31,682 nucleotides of DNA from CALBZH01 sp964538515 (lineage in GTDB: Bacteria > Desulfobacterota > Syntrophobacteria > Syntrophobacterales > Syntrophobacteraceae): assembly GCA_964538515.1 (NCBI GenBank), contig CAZIEW010000067.1:1-31682 (forward strand), given 5' to 3'. The position numbers were made by a program, and so were the translations under genes. Positions 7,894-17,108 of this stretch are shown in pieces. Numbering within the stretch: position 1 is the stretch's first letter; every line of letters starts with the position of its first letter. The notes under the pieces were generated by a model. It worked only from the letters and a program-made list of their open reading frames with translations, searched no databases and was not told the origin of the DNA.

Positions 7894-9103
7894 GCTCGTA
7901 TCGCACTCTGGGGTCGTATTGGACCGTTCTATAAGTAGAGGAGCATCTTCCGATCCGGCGGGGTGACTCGGGCAATGAGTGCCGGCTCTTGCCAAAGCGC
8001 GCTTGTGGGACGGGTAAGCCGACCACCGTCCTACAGCTCACTATTACAATGAGTTTCCACCGCTCATCAAGCGTGAAATCGGTGCCGGTATTTGGGGTGG
8101 TACGGGTGGCTCGGCCGTGTCCGCTTTTGGAAATCCTGTCGAGTATGGGGGGGCCACGGCGGAGGCGAAGCTTGCCGGTGATCGGGACGAGCATGGGCAG
8201 TCGCGGCTCGGACCCGTCGCTGGATATTCGATAAAGCCACCAGTGCTCTGTCAACTTTGTTTCGCAAGGTACACCTCCCTTTGATTCCCCCCCTCGAGAG
8301 GGGTTAGGGGGTGTTCTCTTGCCAGGTAAAACCCTCTTTGACGGAGCACTAGACCATGTCCTCCCACTGTAGCAGCACTGTTTCGAGGATCCGGATGTCG
8401 CACGGGCGCTTGACGGCTAGGCCACGAACTGTTTAGTCTTACCGTGCTCGGCGAAACAGAGGCAGGTCGGCCCGGAGAGCCTCCCGCCAAGGGATAACCG
8501 AGCGGGGTTATGACGGGTGTCCAACCGGGGGAGGCGAGCCCACCAAGCCAGCAGCCCCAAGACAACATCCAGAGCTTCCCCCTATGCCTCTTGAGCTCCA
8601 GGGGTGCAAGGGACAGAGTCCCCGCAAGCTGTCGACGGACCAAAGGACCTCCGCCGGCAGTAGCTTATTGGCTGAAGGCAAAATTCCACTTCACGCTGAA
8701 CCAGCGCAAGATCAACTTCCGACTCAAAGCTGGGAGATGTTTCGACTCTCTGAAGCGAAAACCGCCTGAGAAGGGCGAACCGCCTGTCTTGGACTGGTCT
8801 ACTGCGCCAACAGGCGAGCGCATGGGGAGACGTGCGATCTTCAGGTCATGTGGGTTGTTGAGCGCATTCTGGGGTAAGTCGCCCAACGGATGCGCTGCGG
8901 ACCGTGCCGCAGTTCGCCGGTGTTGGGAAGCCCATTGCGGCCATCTGCCAGGACGCCCAGCTCCTTGCGGCGGCCGGTACCGGTGGGCCGTTGTGTGGTG
9001 ATGCGTGTTGAGCGAGGTCGAGCCGCGCTCGGGCGACTGAGCCTGAAGACCGGCGTGAGCGGCCATTCTTGAAATCAGTCCGTGAACCGAAGATTGGACT
9101 TCC
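7894..9103. other. 1.2 kb gene-poor, apparently decayed region
   Basis: No intact gene is supported here. The left side should contain the promoter of the minus-strand polysaccharide operon; the minus strand near 7930 reads TACTTATAGAAC, a possible -10, but no convincing -35 is seen. A glycine/alanine-rich plus-strand frame, 8018-8284 (GAGIWGGTGGSAVSAFGNP), has no start codon and may be a remnant. A near-palindromic C/G run lies at about 8286-8313. A fragment of a PfpI/DJ-1 gene is at 8883-8990. The other open frames are short and composition-driven. Confidence 0.5.
8883..8990 (+). pseudogene. Fragment of a DJ-1/PfpI-family gene
   Basis: One frame reads DALRTVPQFAGVGKPIAAIC followed by QDAQLLAAAGTGGP. 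This closely resembles the nucleophile-elbow region of PfpI/DJ-1 family proteins, usually 'FxxAGKPIAAICHGPQLLAAAG'. The active-site Cys is retained, but the following HG is QD. Nothing recognisable flanks it, no start is present and the frame stops soon after 9000. It is about 36 codons of a family normally near 180 residues, so it is a dead remnant. Confidence 0.5.
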
Positions 9104-10150
9104 ATGAGAACGATTGATTTCCTCGAAATCGAGGGCCTTGAAATAGGACATGCTCAGGACCTGAATGCGGCAACCGGCTGCACGGTCCTCATTTGTGAAA
9201 GCGGGGCACCCGTTGGGGTGGACGTGAGGGGTGGGGCGCCCGCAACTCGGGAGACGGATCTCTTGAATCCCGTCAACCTGGTCCAGGAGGCCCATGCGAT
9301 CCTCCTTGCGGGGGGCAGCGCCTTCGGGCTAGATGCGGCGGCGGGCGTTATGGAATACCTGGAAGAGAACGGGATCGGCTTCGATGTCCGGGTGACGCGG
9401 GTTCCGATTGTTTGCGGGGCAGCCTTGTTCGATCTGACGGTCGGCGACCACCGGGTACGGCCGGACAAAGCGATGGGGTATCGAGCCTGCCAGAATGCAT
9501 ACGCCAGGGAATGCCCCCAGGGTTGCGTGGGCGCTGGGACCGGAGCCTCGGTGGGGAAAGTCTTGGGGATGGAGCGCGCGATGAAGAGCGGTCTGGGCTG
9601 CTTCGCCCTGCAGGTGGAAAGCCTGAAAGTCGGCGCCCTCGTGGCGGTGAACTGTCTCGGAGACGTCGTGGATCCGCAAACGGGCAAGAAGCTCGCCGGT
9701 CTGCTCAACGCAAATCTCGACGGGCTGGACGATACGGAAGCAGTCATGATTCAGTCTTTTGCCGACAAAAAGAATCTCTTCAGCGGCAACACGACCATCG
9801 GTGTTGTCGCCACGAATGCCGCGTTTGGCAAGGCGCAGGCTGCCAAGGTGGCCTCGATGGCTCATAACGGATATGCAAGGACCATGAGGCCCGCGCATTC
9901 CATGGTCGACGGCGACACCATCTTCGCCGTTTCTACCGGCCGCGTCGAGGCGGATCTCAGCGTTGTGGGGCTGCTTGCGGCGCGAGCCATGGAACGGGCC
10001 GTGATCGCGGCCGTTCAGAGCGCCGAATCGATGTACGGCCTGAAGTGCAGCGCCGATCTCCTGGCGGGCGCAAATGGCTGCGAGGCTCCTAGTGCCGGCC
10101 GGCACGGAGCTGCCGCAGGCACCGAAAATAGCGGCTCCAATCGGGTGTAG
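9104..10150 (+). CDS. P1/S58-family peptidase (DmpA-like aminopeptidase/amidase)
   Basis: 348 residues resembling the DmpA/BapA family of N-terminal-nucleophile hydrolases. They cleave N-terminal amino acids, beta-amino acids or amide bonds after self-processing into two chains. Visible family motifs are the N-terminal IGHAQD and TGCTVLI, the glycine-rich AILLAGGSAFGLDAAAGVMEYLEE, and the processing site region GNTTIGVVATNA. Cleavage there is predicted between Asn229 and Thr230, exposing Thr as nucleophile. The last 25 or so residues (from about EAPSAGRH) look unrelated to the family and overlap the 3' end of the convergent gene by 62 bases. The original stop may have been lost or shifted. 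No signal peptide, so it is cytoplasmic. The ATG at 9104 is poorly supported by a ribosome-binding site but fits the family N-terminus. Confidence 0.85.
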   Translation: MRTIDFLEIEGLEIGHAQDLNAATGCTVLICESGAPVGVDVRGGAPATRETDLLNPVNLVQEAHAILLAGGSAFGLDAAAGVMEYLEENGIGFDVRVTRVPIVCGAALFDLTVGDHRVRPDKAMGYRACQNAYARECPQGCVGAGTGASVGKVLGMERAMKSGLGCFALQVESLKVGALVAVNCLGDVVDPQTGKKLAGLLNANLDGLDDTEAVMIQSFADKKNLFSGNTTIGVVATNAAFGKAQAAKVASMAHNGYARTMRPAHSMVDGDTIFAVSTGRVEADLSVVGLLAARAMERAVIAAVQSAESMYGLKCSADLLAGANGCEAPSAGRHGAAAGTENSGSNRV

Positions 10151-11069
10151 CCGAGTCGATGGCCCGCACCAGTCGGACCTCGGCATATTGCTTCTCCGGG
10201 TCGGGGTCCGGGTTGATCCGGACGATGAATTCACTCACCCCGACGTGATTTCTGGCGCTACCCCAGTCGTAGGTGTAGCCGAGCCTTGTCCAGGGCGCAT
10301 CCCAGTTCAGCGGGTCGTAGCGGCTTGCCGTGTCGGCATACCACGCCTTGAATGGGACCGCCGAGCCACCGGCATGGTCGAGGAAGAGCTCCGTCTCGTC
10401 GATCCGCGAAAACGGGCTCTGATCGGAGCGGAAGGCCCAAAGCCCCTCGCTGGTCCTGGTGGCGGGCTCCGCCTCATGATCCGTGATCTCCGGGTCGGCG
10501 CTGGGACGAAACAGATCCGCAGGGCTCACCCAAAGCTCGACAAGGATTTCGTAATCCTTGTTCGGTGGCAGCCCGAGCAGCTTGGCGATCCGCTTTGGCG
10601 TGGGAGGGCATCGATCGAGCTTGAGTGGCTGATCCCTCTTGCACCCTCGGACAAATGCGTTTCGGAGCTCGGGGACCACCGTGACCCAAAGACTTTTCTT
10701 CAGACGGTAGCTCTCGAGGTGCTGATCGAGGTACGGTTTGTAGTATTTCTCGAATGCCCCCCGATCCATGAACGTGGCGACCAGAACCCTGGACTTGCCC
10801 GGCTCGCCTTCCCACACGAGATCATCGCCGCACAGCCGCTTGTTGTTGACAGGGTCGGCGTCGGGAATCACCGCGATCAGCTCCCTGAAGACTCCCTCCT
10901 GACAAGTCTCTCGGGTCTTGTCGAGAGACCGCACGTAGGCCCTCATCTCGGCGTCGGTCGCCTCCCATGACCAGGCTTGGGCGACGGTTGTGAGAATCAT
11001 GAGAGCGCTCAACAGAAACAGAGCCGTCGTGTGTGTCCGCTGTTGCCGGTCGAAAATCGGTCGCTTCAA
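10089..11069 (-). CDS. Exported protein of unknown function
   Basis: 326 residues with a clear signal peptide (basic start, then ALFLLSALMILTTVAQA, cleavage near residue 32). The mature part is mixed alpha/beta with four cysteines in the N-terminal half (ETCQEG, KRLCGDD, RGCKRD, DRCPPTP), which could form disulfides in the periplasm. I recognise no family. The start is TTG: GGAG lies eight bases upstream on the minus strand, and a start at a later ATG would destroy the signal peptide. The C-terminus (about 21 codons) overlaps the tail of the convergent S58 peptidase gene. Composition and codon use look like the neighbours, so the gene is probably real. Confidence 0.65.
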   Translation of the reverse strand: MKRPIFDRQQRTHTTALFLLSALMILTTVAQAWSWEATDAEMRAYVRSLDKTRETCQEGVFRELIAVIPDADPVNNKRLCGDDLVWEGEPGKSRVLVATFMDRGAFEKYYKPYLDQHLESYRLKKSLWVTVVPELRNAFVRGCKRDQPLKLDRCPPTPKRIAKLLGLPPNKDYEILVELWVSPADLFRPSADPEITDHEAEPATRTSEGLWAFRSDQSPFSRIDETELFLDHAGGSAVPFKAWYADTASRYDPLNWDAPWTRLGYTYDWGSARNHVGVSEFIVRINPDPDPEKQYAEVRLVRAIDSATPDWSRYFRCLRQLRAGRH

Positions 11070-11120
11070 ATGCTTGCTCCGTGATTTGTGAGGGATGCCT
11101 CATGATTCCCCGACGTCGGG

Positions 11121-11924
11121 TCAGCGTGAAACGTCCAAGTCCATGAGCATGAGGTGTCCTTCTTTGCTCTTGACGGTCTTGAACCATCCTTGCTTTTCGA
11201 ACTGCTTTGCCAGGTTCGTCATCTTTTTGTAGTTCGTATTCTTGATCTTGAAAGACTTATCCAACTGCCTCATCTTGTTTGCAATGGCGTTGAGCTGGTG
11301 CTGCTCGCTTGGATCCAGGCTAATGAGGACTCTCTTAAACAAGTCTTCGGCTATCTTATTCTTTGAATGCTCACCTTCATCGTCTGATTGAGGCTTCATG
11401 GTATCCATGTCAGAACTGTCTTTTTGAACCTTGGCTGTCTTCCTTTCTTTCTTTAAAGGTGATTTCTTCGGCTGAGGAAGGACCATAATGTTATCGGTAC
11501 AACTGGTAAAAATAGGTCTTTGCGCATCGTCAGCTTGAGTGATCAGCCACACTTCTTTTCCGTATTTTCTTAAAAGATCCATGATAACTGAAAAATCAGA
11601 ATCGCGTGTTACAAATACAAAACGATCGATAGAAGGTTTATCCAGGTATAGCTTCTCAAAGGCGCTCATACTGATGATCAAATCTGCTCGATTCTTTTTA
11701 CCCGAGATATGCGGGGCTTCGCGAATATCGAAATTGTGGTTGATCAATTGCTCCCGCAGTTTTGAAATCGAATTCGTATTGCCGCAGGCAAACTTGACCG
11801 CGAACACATATTCTTCCGGTTCTTCCCTGTCTTCCTCCAGGATGATGTCTTGAAGCATCTTATCGAGGTCTAAAATCCCGGCGACGTTTTCAAGGTCAAT
11901 GTAAACCGCGATAAACTTCCTCAT
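11121..11924 (-). CDS. NYN-domain (LabA/DUF88-like) putative RNase with C-terminal LOTUS-like domain
   Basis: 267 residues. The start is ATG 11922-11924, preceded by a strong GGAGGAT at 11931-11937 (minus strand). A longer upstream frame is possible but has no such site. Residues 1-135 form a NYN/PIN-like nuclease domain with its acidic site visible: AVYIDLENV (D10, N13), ADLIISMSAFE (D81) and VTRDSDFSVIMD (D108, D110), followed by YGKEVWLI. A charged low-complexity linker (Lys/Asp/Glu rich, about 150-190) leads to a winged-helix-like C-terminus (DLFKRVLISL, NTNYKKMTNLAKQFEKQGWF) resembling OST-HTH/LOTUS modules. Such proteins are thought to bind and cut RNA. The gene is clearly AT-richer than its neighbours and uses many AAA/AAG and ATT codons, which suggests recent acquisition. 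Confidence 0.8.
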   Translation of the reverse strand: MRKFIAVYIDLENVAGILDLDKMLQDIILEEDREEPEEYVFAVKFACGNTNSISKLREQLINHNFDIREAPHISGKKNRADLIISMSAFEKLYLDKPSIDRFVFVTRDSDFSVIMDLLRKYGKEVWLITQADDAQRPIFTSCTDNIMVLPQPKKSPLKKERKTAKVQKDSSDMDTMKPQSDDEGEHSKNKIAEDLFKRVLISLDPSEQHQLNAIANKMRQLDKSFKIKNTNYKKMTNLAKQFEKQGWFKTVKSKEGHLMLMDLDVSR

Positions 11925-11930
11925 GATCCA

Positions 11931-11937
11931 ATCCTCC
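11931..11937 (-). promoter_or_regulatory. Ribosome-binding site deciding the NYN gene start
   Basis: GGAGGAT on the minus strand, six bases upstream of ATG 11922-11924. It is the reason for preferring this start over an ORF start 96 bases upstream. Confidence 0.7.
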
Positions 11938-12153
11938 ACATCGTATGCGCCTTTGAGCCACCCACTCTGGAATGCATATACCATGCGTGCGTCAGGGGGG
12001 AGTAAGCAAAAATAGCACAAACCGGCTAAAAGACCTCTGCGGGATCAAGGCTCGTGGCTGGGTCGCAGGGGAGCACACTTCACGACTGCTGATGGGGTTG
12101 CCTTGGTCAAGGTTTCGGGTCTCGGGGAGAGCGGCAGGCAACCGTCAGTCTGA

Positions 12154-12199
12154 ACACCCGACACCCGACACCCGACGTTCGACACCCGACGTTCGGGTG
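12154..12199. repeat. Heptanucleotide tandem repeat ending in a hairpin
   Basis: Six consecutive 7-base units: ACACCCG x3, ACGTTCG, ACACCCG, ACGTTCG (12154-12195). The last units also form a perfect 7-bp stem, CACCCGA-CGT-TCGGGTG, at 12183-12199. The two unit types alternate at the 3' end, as expected from slippage or unequal crossing-over. Confidence 0.8.
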
Positions 12200-12601
12200 G
12201 CGATCGAGCGGCCATAGCGGCGGTCCGTCCCGGCGTGGATAGGGGTCGTCCTTGGTGAGAGCTTCCGCCGCCTCCCGAAGATCGAGCTCTTCCAGCCGGT
12301 CGGGTGTGCGCAAAGCGATGTCCCGCGCCAGCCATGCATGATCCAGCACCGGTCTTTCCTTGTTTGGGCGACCGAGCAAGTTGCCGGTCTGGGAGCCTGA
12401 GGCTCGGTCGTAGCGAGGGTCTATTTGGAGTGCATCATCCTGAGTTCATCCGAATGGGTCACATGAACGGTTCATGAGCCACACTTACTACATTTTCGAA
12501 GCGAAAGGCATCTCCGATGGGCCACGGGAAGCCGTTGTGGATGGTTCCGGTTGACAGGTGGGCTTCAACCGGGCAAAGTGAAAAACGACTCCCTGTTCCG
12601 A

Positions 12602-12630
12602 TTGATAACACGTCGATTATTATGTAAATT
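12602..12630 (+). promoter_or_regulatory. Possible sigma-70-type promoter of the kinase array
   Basis: TTGATA at 12602-12607 and TAAATT at 12625-12630 are separated by 17 bases, in the only AT-rich patch upstream of the first kinase. The match is imperfect and the leader would be about 210 bases. Confidence 0.25.
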
Positions 12631-12844
12631 TATGGTCGCTTCGGGCTCTCGCCTGGAGCGGCCCGGCCCTTTGTCTATCCAAAGCACGATCACGAACGCT
12701 GAGCAAGCAGTTGGCGGAGCAGGAGAATGCTTCTGAACCTGGCGGTGCCTGCCCTGCCGCCGTAGACCGGCGGAGAATTCCGCGTTGAGGCAGGCTTGTC
12801 GACCCCGAAGCAATTCCAACCTTTTTCCTTAGAGCGGGGAAGCC

Positions 12845-15800
12845 ATGGGGACCATGGAGCGCGTCAATTCCGTCCCGAGAAGATCGTCCTTGCGCCTGGT
12901 GCTCGTGACGCTTTTCGTCTTGCTTGTAAGCGCCACTGTCGTCTTGACCGGCTTCCTCTCCTTCCGAAGCGGGCGACAGAGCGTTTTCGAAATGGTCGAT
13001 CGATTGCGGAGCGAGATTGCCACCCGGATCGAGGAAGACCTCCGCCGCTTTTTCGCCATTGCCCGTGATGTTGCTCACCTGAACCGAGACGTTGCTTTTC
13101 AGGGTTTGCTGAACATCGACGACCTTCCCACGTGGCAGGGCTACCTTTGGCATCAATCGAGGCTTTTCCCGAGCCTGACCAAGATCGCCGCGGGCAACGA
13201 GAAGGGCGAATACATCGCCATCGACAGACAAAACGGCGGACAAGCGGTCGGCCAGTTCTGCGACGCCACGACGGGGTTTGCCTTGTTCACCTACGAAGTC
13301 GGCGACATGGGAGTGCCCGCCTCCCCCGCGAAGAACGCCGGCCCGTACGATCCGCGAAGCCGACCGTGGTACCGTTCACCGACTGAAGCCCATCAGCCCC
13401 ATTGGTCCAAGGTCTTCAAACATTTTGTCGATCCGGCGCTCCAGATCGCCTTTAGCCTCCCCGTTTACGACGCTTCCGGGACCTTGAAGGGCGTCACCAC
13501 GGCCGCAGTTCGCCTCTCGGAGATCACCGCGTTCCTTCAAGGGAATCGGGGCAGCCCGAACGGTTTGGCGTATATTGTCGACGAATCGGGTCAGCTCGTC
13601 GCTTCATCGGCGGATGAGCCTGTTTTCTCCATGTCCTCGGAGGGCGAGGTGCTGCGCATGCGGGCGGAGGAGAGCCCCGTTGCGTTGATCCGGCAATCGG
13701 CCCGCGCACTCACACGCGAGGTTGGTGACTGGGTAGGGGTCGATGGGAGGATTTCCTTGGACGACGCCCCCGAGGGTGAGCGCCTCTTTGTCCAGGTGAT
13801 GCCTTTTAAAGACACCCGCGGTCTCGACTGGAGGATCGTGGTTGTCATCCCCGAATCGGATTTCATGGCTCAGATTCACAAGAACGTTAAGACAACACTC
13901 GTCCTGTGCCTTCTGGCGTTGGGTCTGGCCCTTGCGGTTGGGCTCCTGACGGTCCGTTGGATTGTCGGCCCCATCCTGCTCATCAACGCAGCCGCAGAGG
14001 ATCTGGTTGCCGGCAGGGAGGTCAGGAATCTGCCGACCGACCGCGGCGATGAGCTCGGAAGCCTTGCGCGCACTTTCGATCGAATGGCCCGGGAGGTCAG
14101 ACGCTCCATGCAGAGCCTCAAGTCGGAGCTCGCCGAGCGGCGGCGTGCGGAAGCGGCACTCCGTGAGAGCGAAGCGCAATATCGCTCCATTTTCGAAAAT
14201 GCCATCGAGGGGATCTTCCGGAGCACGCCCGAGGGACGTTTCCTAAGTGTCAATCCGGCGTTCGCTCGGATCTACGGGTACGATTCTCCGGAGGAGATGA
14301 TCCAATCGGTCGCTGATATTGGGAAGGACATCTATGTCCGTCAAGAAGACAGGGCCCGGCTGATCAGTGAGATCGAGCGGTCTGACGTCTCTACCGGGCT
14401 CGAGCAAGAGGTCCGCAGGAAGGACGGGAGTGTCGGCTGGGTGTCCGTTTCGGCGAGGTCGGTCCGCAATGAGCGTGGCGAGCTGATTCATCTCGATGGC
14501 TTCGCCGTCGACATCACGGAGCGGAAACGGGCCGAGGAGGCACTCAAACTGGCCAACCTGGTGGTCGAGAACAGCTCGGTGGTCCTGTTCCGGTGGAGAG
14601 CCGTCGAAGGTTGGCCCGTGGACATGGTTTCCGAAAATGTGAGGCAATTTGGCTATTCGCCGGATGAGCTGCGCTCGGGGGCCGTCCCGTTCTCGTCGAT
14701 CGTGCACCCCGATGACCTGGCTCGAGTCGCCCATGAGGTTCAGTTTTACTCCGCGGCGGGTGTGGACCGGTTCCAGCAGGAGTACCGAATCGTCTCCAAG
14801 GACGGGAGAGTGCGCTGGGTGGAGGATCGCACCCTGTTGGAGCGTGACGGAGAGGGACAGATCAGCTTCTTCCAGGGAATCGTCATCGACATCACCGAGC
14901 GCAAGCTGGCCGAGGATGCCCTGCGGCAGGAGATGCACTTCACGGATACCCTGATCGACAGCATGCCTGGGATCTTCTATGTCTTTGACGAGCAGGGCCG
15001 GCTTGCACGGTGGAGCAAACAGCTGGAACGTGCCACCGGCTATGATGCGGCAACGGTCAGCGGCATGCGCGCCCTTGAGTTCTTTTTGCCGGAAGACCGA
15101 GAAAGTGTGGCCCGGAAAATCCAGGAGGTCTTTCTCGAGGGGAGAAGCCATGTCGAAGGACGGATCCTGACCAAGGACGGGCAGGCCGTGCCGTTTTTTC
15201 TGACGGGTTTGCGGATCGCGGCAGGCGACAAGAGCTACCTGGTGGGGGTGGGCCTCGACCTCAGTGAACGGGTGCGTGCGGAGGCTGAAGCCGCGAGGCT
15301 GCAGTCGCTTCTGCAATCGGTCATCTTGCAGTCGCCGGTTCCCATGGTCCTGGCCCTTCCGGATGGAACGATCGAGCTGGTCAACGAGAGCTGCCGGAGC
15401 GTGCTTGGAGCCCCGAAGGGGACGGCGCATCACAGCGGCCTGAACCTTTTCACGCTTGAGGCAAGCTGGATCAACTACAGTGCGGACGGGAGGGAGGTTC
15501 CCGCCTCAGAGCTTCCAATCACCTTGGCGCTCATGGGGAAAACGACCAGGAGCCGGGAAATGCGGGTTCTCCGCCTGGATGGCACGGAGCGCTGGATTCT
15601 CGTCGATGCCGTGCCCGTATGCAACGAAGACGGCGCGGTCCTTGCCGGCTTTCTCACGTTTGTGGACATCACGGAGCGCAAGCAGGCTGAAGCAGCATTG
15701 CGGGAATCCGAGGAGCGGTTCAGCGTCTTCATGGATAATCTTCCCGCTGGAGTTTTCATGAAGGATTCGGGCGGCAAGGTGGTCTACGCCAACCGCTACC

Positions 15801-17095
15801 TCCGCGAGCTGTTCGGGTGGGGGGATGTCGTGGGGAAGTCCACCCGTGAGCTGCTCCCGGCCGAGGCCGCCGCAAGGATGGAGGCCGACGACCGGGCGGC
15901 CCTGGTGGGCGGCCTGACCACGGTGGCGGAATGGGTGAGAGACATCGCCAACCGGGAGCGGATTTTCCAAACGAGCAAATTTCCCATTCCCCGAGAAGGT
16001 CGCCCGCCGCTTCTGGGCGGGATTGCGATCGACATCACGGACCGGAATCGGGCGGAAGAAGAGCTGCGGGCTTCGGAAGCCTTTCTGGAGACCATCATCC
16101 AGCACAGTCCCTTCTCCATGTGGGTTTCGGACAGCACGGGCACCATGATCCGCATGAATCAGGCTTGTCGGACCCTGCTTCGAGGAACCGAGGAAGAGCT
16201 GGTGGGGCGTTACAACTTGTTCACGGACAATGTGCTTGAAAGCCGAGGGGTCATGCCCCTGGTGAGACGGGTCTTCGAGCAGGGCGAGACGGTCCGGTTC
16301 ATGGTCGATTACGACAGCTCCGAGCTGAGCACCGTCCATGTCGCCGAAACCAGGCGGGTGGTTTTGGAGGCCACGATCTCTCCGGTTCTGGACGCTCGGG
16401 GCCAGGTGGCGCACGCCATCGTTCAGCAGCTCGACTTGAGCGAGCGCAGGCAGGCCGAGGAGGCGCTGCGCAATTCCCTGCTCGAGAAGGAATCCTTGCT
16501 CAAAGAGGTACACCACCGGGTGAAGAACAACCTGCAGGTCATCAGCAGCCTCCTGAAACTGCAAGCCCGCAAGATCCACAATCCTGAGGTCCACGAGGTC
16601 TTGAGGGACACTCAAAACCGGGTGCGGTCCATGGCGCTGCTGCACGAGACCCTTTACCGGTCCGGCGATTTGGCGAAGGTCCGGTTCCCGCAGTACGTGA
16701 AGAACGTGTGCAGCCACGTGGCGCGCTCGTATGGGGCCGGCGCGGAGAACGTCCGTCTGCGCCACGAGATCGTCGACGTGACTTTGGATCTGGATCTGGC
16801 CATCCCGGCCGGCTTGATCATCAACGAGCTGGTTTCCAACGCGCTCAAGCACGCGTTTCCCTCCGACTCGACGGGGGAGATTCTCGTCGAGCTTCGGAGC
16901 GAGCCCGAAGGACGGCTTGTGTTGCGCGTCTCGGACGACGGCGTTGGACTGCCTCCCGCGATGGACCCTGGGACCACGGAGACACTGGGCTTGCTCCTCG
17001 TGCGCAACTTGGCCCGCCAGCTGGATGGCCGCATGTCGGTCACCAGTGAGCACGGAACCGTTTTCGAGATCGCATTTCCCGCCCACTCGGCATGA
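12845..17095 (+). CDS. Membrane sensor histidine kinase: Cache, HAMP, six PAS, HisKA_2, HATPase
   Basis: 1416 residues. Membrane helices at about 18-41 and 349-372 flank a periplasmic Cache-type sensor domain (contains YDPRSRPWYR, a typical dCache motif). A HAMP domain follows (about 370-425, DELGSLARTFDRMAREV). Six PAS domains follow at about 440-1208, each ending in variants of DITERKxAEExL. The kinase core is of the HisKA_2 type: VHHRVKNNLQVISSLLKLQA (phospho-His near residue 1222) and an ATPase domain with NELVSNALKHAF (N box) and SDDGVGLP. HisKA_2 kinases usually phosphorylate separate receivers; the next gene begins with a receiver 13 bases downstream, so it is the likely partner. ATG 12845 follows GGGGAA closely; ATG 12854 is an alternative. 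Ligand unknown; Cache domains commonly bind small organic molecules. Confidence 0.92.
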   Translation: MGTMERVNSVPRRSSLRLVLVTLFVLLVSATVVLTGFLSFRSGRQSVFEMVDRLRSEIATRIEEDLRRFFAIARDVAHLNRDVAFQGLLNIDDLPTWQGYLWHQSRLFPSLTKIAAGNEKGEYIAIDRQNGGQAVGQFCDATTGFALFTYEVGDMGVPASPAKNAGPYDPRSRPWYRSPTEAHQPHWSKVFKHFVDPALQIAFSLPVYDASGTLKGVTTAAVRLSEITAFLQGNRGSPNGLAYIVDESGQLVASSADEPVFSMSSEGEVLRMRAEESPVALIRQSARALTREVGDWVGVDGRISLDDAPEGERLFVQVMPFKDTRGLDWRIVVVIPESDFMAQIHKNVKTTLVLCLLALGLALAVGLLTVRWIVGPILLINAAAEDLVAGREVRNLPTDRGDELGSLARTFDRMAREVRRSMQSLKSELAERRRAEAALRESEAQYRSIFENAIEGIFRSTPEGRFLSVNPAFARIYGYDSPEEMIQSVADIGKDIYVRQEDRARLISEIERSDVSTGLEQEVRRKDGSVGWVSVSARSVRNERGELIHLDGFAVDITERKRAEEALKLANLVVENSSVVLFRWRAVEGWPVDMVSENVRQFGYSPDELRSGAVPFSSIVHPDDLARVAHEVQFYSAAGVDRFQQEYRIVSKDGRVRWVEDRTLLERDGEGQISFFQGIVIDITERKLAEDALRQEMHFTDTLIDSMPGIFYVFDEQGRLARWSKQLERATGYDAATVSGMRALEFFLPEDRESVARKIQEVFLEGRSHVEGRILTKDGQAVPFFLTGLRIAAGDKSYLVGVGLDLSERVRAEAEAARLQSLLQSVILQSPVPMVLALPDGTIELVNESCRSVLGAPKGTAHHSGLNLFTLEASWINYSADGREVPASELPITLALMGKTTRSREMRVLRLDGTERWILVDAVPVCNEDGAVLAGFLTFVDITERKQAEAALRESEERFSVFMDNLPAGVFMKDSGGKVVYANRYLRELFGWGDVVGKSTRELLPAEAAARMEADDRAALVGGLTTVAEWVRDIANRERIFQTSKFPIPREGRPPLLGGIAIDITDRNRAEEELRASEAFLETIIQHSPFSMWVSDSTGTMIRMNQACRTLLRGTEEELVGRYNLFTDNVLESRGVMPLVRRVFEQGETVRFMVDYDSSELSTVHVAETRRVVLEATISPVLDARGQVAHAIVQQLDLSERRQAEEALRNSLLEKESLLKEVHHRVKNNLQVISSLLKLQARKIHNPEVHEVLRDTQNRVRSMALLHETLYRSGDLAKVRFPQYVKNVCSHVARSYGAGAENVRLRHEIVDVTLDLDLAIPAGLIINELVSNALKHAFPSDSTGEILVELRSEPEGRLVLRVSDDGVGLPPAMDPGTTETLGLLLVRNLARQLDGRMSVTSEHGTVFEIAFPAHSA

Positions 17096-17108
17096 AAGGG
17101 ACGATTGG

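Larger units (their letters stand above)
11938..12844. other. 0.9 kb intergenic region upstream of the signalling gene array
   Basis: No intact gene is supported. A minus-strand stretch at about 12200-12360 reads like a coding fragment (VLDHAWLARDIALRTPDR, LEELDLREAAEALTKDDPYP), but I do not recognise its family and its 3' end runs into a tandem repeat. The right part, 12590-12640, is AT-rich and may contain the promoter of the kinase array. Nothing else is clear. Confidence 0.45.

Noticed and set aside
5557..7938. Long plus-strand open frame (793 codons) opposite the polysaccharide operon
   Set aside because: It is antisense to two genes with clear catalytic or zinc motifs and has no recognisable domain; high GC leaves such frames open.
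8018..8284. Glycine/alanine-rich plus-strand frame
   Set aside because: It has no start codon or ribosome-binding site and no family I recognise; kept only as a note in the gap entry.
8340..8700. Possible structured RNA or group II intron piece
   Set aside because: Some GC-rich pairing is visible, but I could not identify a domain V, an intron boundary or a reverse transcriptase.
12154..12195. CRISPR-like array
   Set aside because: Units are 7 bases with no spacers; this is a simple tandem repeat.
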